Shown in pieces: positions 59,153 through 64,000 of a stretch of 64,000 nucleotides of DNA. Position 1 is the stretch's first letter. The number at the start of each line of letters is the position of its first letter. Under the pieces are notes generated by a model. It saw nothing but the letters and a program-made list of their open reading frames with translations, did not search any database and was not told where the DNA came from. The DNA comes from Phoronis australis (lineage: Eukaryota; Phoronida; Phoronidae): positions 744,996 to 808,995 of the forward strand of contig NMRA01000031.1 of the NCBI GenBank assembly GCA_002633005.1, in the 5' to 3' direction. The translations under genes were made by a program, and so were the position numbers.

Positions 59153-62100
59153 AAGGCCTCACTTTGGCAACGCGTGCACTGGGCAAACTAATCGCCCACT
59201 TTTCTTATCTTTCAAAGTTCATAGCAAAGTGACTTTTTCTGATAAGTGATTGTTTTTTCTCATCTGTCATCAGTATTTAGCTGTATGATTTTTTCGTTGC
59301 AAAACCGATCGCCCTGTACGAACTACTTGTGTATCGGATGCGTCTGAAGTCTCGTCTCATCACCTGCTTTTTACGGTTTTTTTTTGGTAAATGTGATGCG
59401 ACGTACGCATAACAGTACATACAAAGTGTTGCAATGTGGACATGAACGGTTTTCCGGTAATTTCGTTATTTGTTTTGCTATACTTTTGACGTTTAATCAT
59501 GCATGTGTACTTAGACAAAGTGAAGATTTTAGTGACGTTCTATTTGTATACGTAGACTTTGTAGAGTCTTGGAATGCAATATTAAGATGACAAAGCAAAG
59601 GTTACAAGACTATGTTTGCCCCTTTGTAGTACCTATGGGTGCAGTCTTTCAACGAGGTTTAAGCAGTTTCCGAAGTATTGGACCAGATTTTTACAGATAA
59701 AGTTCTGCACACTGAAAGTGGAGTGTAGGCCTAATCGCAACCATGAACAGTGAGTGTTGCCTCGAAACGATTCAGGAACGTTATATTCGTTTCTTTGTCC
59801 GTTTTGTTCATGATGTAGATCAGTGTAAAACATTTTACACCGAAAAACAGACATTTCTTTGCCTACTCTGATAAAAGTAGTACAATGTTGAACTGAAGAA
59901 CATGTTGCGCTTTCGTAAAAGTCGCTGAATTCATAGGTGTGACACTTTGGAGACTTTCAAGCAGCAATGGAGATTGATCACGTGGGACCGGTGACTCTTA
60001 TCGCCACCTGGCTGTACCATGAGAAACTTTTTTTGACTTCTTGAAAAGGACCTTTCATGTTGCATGTGATTAGAACTGCGTTTTAAGCGAAGACGAATTA
60101 GCCGCATTGTTCTCCAGGGGTCACCACTTGATGAGTCGCCACGTGGCTACTTGGAAGTCTCACACTGATTACTGAGTTCATATGGTTTTCCGTCGCAACT
60201 GTATTTTATCAAAATGTCTATGAGAAAAGTGCTTTAGCGTAAATAAATTAGTTCTGATAACTTGTTTTTACATCATGTGTCTTATTCCTTGGAGGCTTTC
60301 TACGTATATCGAAGTTCGAATGTATTTTGGGTCTCAGGAAATGTATTACAGATGTAAAGCGTTATTTCCTGTTCGTGTTTTGACGGAAGATAAACAAGAT
60401 GCGTTTGGTCTTTAATGAACATGTAGATCGTTAGACACCGCCTGATGCTATGTCGTGGAGATAAAATGTGTTCGTTTACGAAAGTAAAATGCCATACGTT
60501 TAGTTCTGGAAACTTGGTATCTGCATTTCAAACTCTCATGTCGATATCTAACTTGCAGTTTATAAAATAATATTGATTATGTAACATGGGCGGCGGCGTA
60601 ACTCTTGAGACCGGGTGACCCATCCATTGGTCAAGCAATGATGTTGCGATGTAATACTGGACGAATATGAGGGCTATGTTTACTTATAATAAGCAACGTT
60701 CCTGAATGGTGTCAGAGGTCATTTGTATCCAGATTTACTGCGATCAAGAAGACTAAATGCTTCGATTCTATCAAGACATGCTTTTAACTAATGACTGCAA
60801 GCTCGAGTAGACTCGACAGTACCAGGGTTCTTAAATTTGGAGGTCTATAAGTCCGACAAATGCCGATATTTCGGTACGCAATTCCACAAGGTTCAACAAA
60901 CCGAACGATCATCTGTACAACTAGTAAGGCTTCGCCGTCGACAGCGAAGAAACAGAAAAATATTGGTGAGCGACAATTAAGCTCAGCGCATATTATCAAC
61001 AATTGTTCGTCGCAATATTTGTTTCAGAAAGCCCAAGCGCATATGAATTTACAATTTTTTGTTCAAAATCATTGTGGGAGCCTTTTGTCCGACATTGTTG
61101 CCAAACGTGGACTTTCGGACCTACCGTGACCAGAGCTTCGGAATAGTGGACTTTCGAAATAGAGGACTGACCTAGTTCGTCAATTTGATGTCAGAATGGT
61201 GATTATTTTGTTTAACAAATCCTGGACTGCATAATACTAATTAACCAAATCTAATTACGGTACAGTCCTCAAATTTTGGATTCTGCGAAGCCATTTGAAA
61301 CCTGGCTGCCTATCGTGCCACAGCAATTGAGCAGGGTGGCAAGTGGTTGGCTGTAGGCTAGCCTCTCCAGTATATCTTCGACATGCTCAAACACCTGTCG
61401 TATAACGAAATGTCGTAACTACAGAAATTACATTTTTGTACTCGGCAGATTAAGTGTCAGCTTTCCGTCTTCCTATTCATTGTCGTCTTTCCAGTGATGT
61501 AAGTTGTTTTTCCACACACGGCACATGCTCGTCTAAAATGTTCATTCTCTCATTGTTTGATGGTTGTGCTCGTCGGCTAGTGACGCACAATTGCACAACA
61601 AATGCGTCAGTAAAATCGTTTTAAACAAAGCTAAACGACTAGTGTTGTCTGAACAAGGTGCAACACAGTTTTAAATTATCGTTGAAAGAGATTTTTTTAA
61701 TTTTCATATTTTGTGTTTTGATCTGCAAGAATGTGAGGGTGACCGAATTACTTTTCAGCTACAGCAGGCAAAACAAAGCCACCTTAGGCAAAAATGTGAA
61801 ATTTGCATTGGTTACTGAAGGCCATCTATAATTAATTTAATGATTGAAATCATTTCGAAAACGGATTAATTTCGTAGTAGAATGTAGGCTTTATGTTAAC
61901 TGTTTTAACTATATTTCCCGGTTTACAGATTTTTACGTCGGCGTAATTAGGTTTTTTGTGGATTTTGAGTGTTTTTAGTGTTTTGGCTTTTACATGAAAT
62001 ATTAAACATTTCATTTCTTATTTGTGGTTTATTTTGATATCTATAGGATGTCACCGACTTCGTTTCTGAGTTATATTAATTCAAGCAGCGTCGTATAAGA

Positions 62101-63122
62101 TCATGCGACATGACATTCTCAAAGGCGTGCCAATTTCAATGTCACGATTATCCCGCTGCATTACATGAGGTGGTATCATGGCGTCGTTATGAAATCGTTG
62201 TTATTGAACGTCAAAATAACAGAAACTCAACGTGAAAACAACAATTTTCAACTTAAATAATCTGTTATTTGAAATAAAAAAGCATATTTAAATGGAGACA
62301 AAAACACACTGCAAAATTACATACCACTAAAACATACAGTGCACATTATAGAGAACAAATAACTATTCACTTCATTACCCTGGGTACCATAATTTAATTA
62401 TACCCCGAGTATTTTCAGATGTCGAGAGTTTTTTGGTTATAGGGAAATTCAACTGGTCAAAGACATTTTTGAAAAATGTGGGGAGGTCCGGCTCCCTCCC
62501 CTTGTCCATAGCCAGTGTACAAGTGACAACTGAATTAGCAGATTAACTGGATAGGTGCTGTATGCTACAGCCCTCTAAAAAGAAATGAAATTTCTGTAGT
62601 CACAAGTGATCAATAAGTAATACATAAAGTTTTATTTTAAAAAGGGTAGAAACTCAAAGTCACTGCTCGAAGATAACCTTCAACTCACCATTAAGTTGCA
62701 AAACTATTGCGGCCATCACACAACTCGGTCGCCTTAGTTCAAATAATAGTACACATGGTTTAAAACTACAACAACAGATTGATGATTTCGAAAACTTGAA
62801 ACTATTCCCTTCGGTGCATTCAATCTGGCTTTAAAACGTATAGGATGGAATGAACTTTAAAAAATCAGTGCAACTACATAGATTTTCATGTTCAATGTTT
62901 TGCATTAATCACTAAAATATTATCCAGACAAGATACCATTGCACAGTCTTGATAATGCTTTTGCGATTATAGCGAAACGTTGAACATGAAAATCTACGCA
63001 GTTTAGCTGATTGTTAAATTCTTTCTAGGATTTTGCCAAAATCTGAGTTTTTGATGGTGCCATCTAGCGGAACATAGTACGCTTAGTTATGGAATGTAAA
63101 CGAGATGTAATAAAAAGAAAAG
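59153..63122. other. Non-coding, nothing firm
   Basis: About 4 kb without an exon that I can support. TTTATT at 62631-62636 is an AATAAA on the minus strand and could end the minus-strand transcript whose stop codon is at 63123. CTCCCTCCCC near 62492 resembles the G/C-run transposon ends seen elsewhere. Confidence 0.4.
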
Positions 63123-63402
63123 CTACCAGTAATAATTCAGTGCTTGTTTCAACGATATTACGAAAACTAGAAGCACCGATAGCGATACAGAATGACTTGG
63201 CCGTGTAGCTTCGGCGACATAAGCAAACCGTCCGCCCATCTTGTATTCAGGCACGTGACATCCGGTAGACTCCTTGGAGTAAACAGTGAATAGTTCCGGC
63301 TTTCCAATGTCAACTGGTACGTCTGAAAGAATTTCGGTAGCTGTGTTGTTCACAAATACCATACGGTCGGCTCCGCAAGGTTTATCAGTGCCCCAGCACT
63401 CC
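63123..63402 (-). CDS. Terminal exon of an unrecognised membrane-anchored extracellular protein (partial)
   Basis: Minus strand. After the acceptor CCTCTGTTCAG, the exon (1 nt of a split codon plus 92 codons) runs to TAG at 63125-63123. It opens ECWGTDKPCGADRMVFVNNT, has three Cys in total, one N-glycosylation site (NNT) and a mixed extracellular-looking segment (GKPELFTVYSKESTG). It ends in a hydrophobic stretch SVSLSVLLVFVISL followed by KQALNYYW. That is the layout of a C-terminal transmembrane anchor with a tiny tail, or a GPI-type signal. In-frame sequence before the acceptor soon meets a stop, which supports an exon boundary there. Upstream exons must lie beyond the window's right end. 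I do not recognise the family. Confidence 0.5.
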
Positions 63403-64000
63403 CTGAACAGAGGTAATCTGTCACATGTGGGGTAATCTATCGTGAGTCACCTTCTTGGACTGATTATAGCATTGTCTCGGTACTTTGTTGGCAACCCGAC
63501 AATAACCCTCACCATACTATTAATTAAAAGCATAGAATGTTTTCGACGTAAGACCATGTACTGTTCCTAGTCTGTGGCAGCCACAAATCCCTTAAGAATC
63601 ATGACTGCTCGTTATAAACAGTGACGGGTCTACTGGGAAACTAATGAAGCTCAGCCCCCGAATACTGAATGCCCCCCCCCCCTTAACTGTTCTTGTTCAC
63701 CAACCAAACCCGTACGTGATCGACCTTTAGAACCTGGAAATGTAGATCAGCCATTTTCTACAAATAATTAGAATCCTCACAATTGGTGGGTTGGAAAAAA
63801 GATGCGGCCATGTTGGCTAAAGTTTTCAGGAAACTGATTTCAACCCTATTTTTCACTACTCATTGTCGATTGACATTAGAGGCGGAAAACGAGGCTCAGT
63901 TGTGGGACTTTAATGTTCCGAAATAAAGATTTTACATTTTCGTATCTTTCATGTTTTCGGGTTATTAATAGTAAAACAACGTCTTCGTTGGGAAATGGCA
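63403..64000. other. Probable intron / non-coding edge
   Basis: If the minus-strand terminal exon is real, this is its upstream intron. It contains a C-run at 63672-63682. No further exon is recognised before the window ends. Confidence 0.35.

Overview
The window is draft genomic DNA from an invertebrate animal. It has long AT-rich non-coding stretches, spliceosomal signals, many short inverted-repeat transposon relics, microsatellites, one run of Ns (22439-22606) and a single N at 12641. Nothing looks bacterial: there are no operons, and coding density is very low. The phylum cannot be fixed from the sequence. The one clear gene encodes a B-type (GAR-2/mAChR-B-like) muscarinic receptor, a class found in invertebrate animals.

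Region by region: 0.5-6.2 kb is mainly simple-sequence tracts. At 6.4-9.0 kb I reconstruct a two-exon gene for a small 99-residue single-pass membrane protein. It has a signal peptide, a phase-compatible intron, two CRE-like sites upstream and an AATAAA downstream, and I do not recognise its family. From 9 to 49 kb I find no gene that I would call functional. This interval is a bed of decayed DNA transposons, including a Mutator-like MITE family with 9-bp target duplications (three copies). One copy sits inside a repeat whose second copy in the window is the matching empty site. There are several other hairpin MITE families, a degenerate THAP-domain relic on the minus strand near 24.4 kb, and a nested composite element at 43.26-46.24 kb. 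The composite carries a broken Myb/SANT-like domain, a broken THAP domain between about 150-bp inverted arms, and a third inserted hairpin element.

At 49.4-50.0 kb there is a promoter-like cluster (CRE, ETS-like and NRF1-like motifs) ending in a strong splice donor, which may be a 5' exon of the receptor gene. The receptor coding region (54861-56846, 661 aa) lies in one exon. It is preceded by a clear 3' splice site and by two tiny upstream ORFs that overlap stop-to-start. Downstream, 57-63 kb is non-coding with SINE-like and MITE relics. At the right edge a minus-strand terminal exon (63123-63402) encodes the C-terminus of an unrecognised membrane-anchored extracellular protein that continues beyond the window.

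The three gene models do not suggest a shared pathway. The strongest biological themes are cholinergic signalling and a record of nested DNA-transposon insertion.
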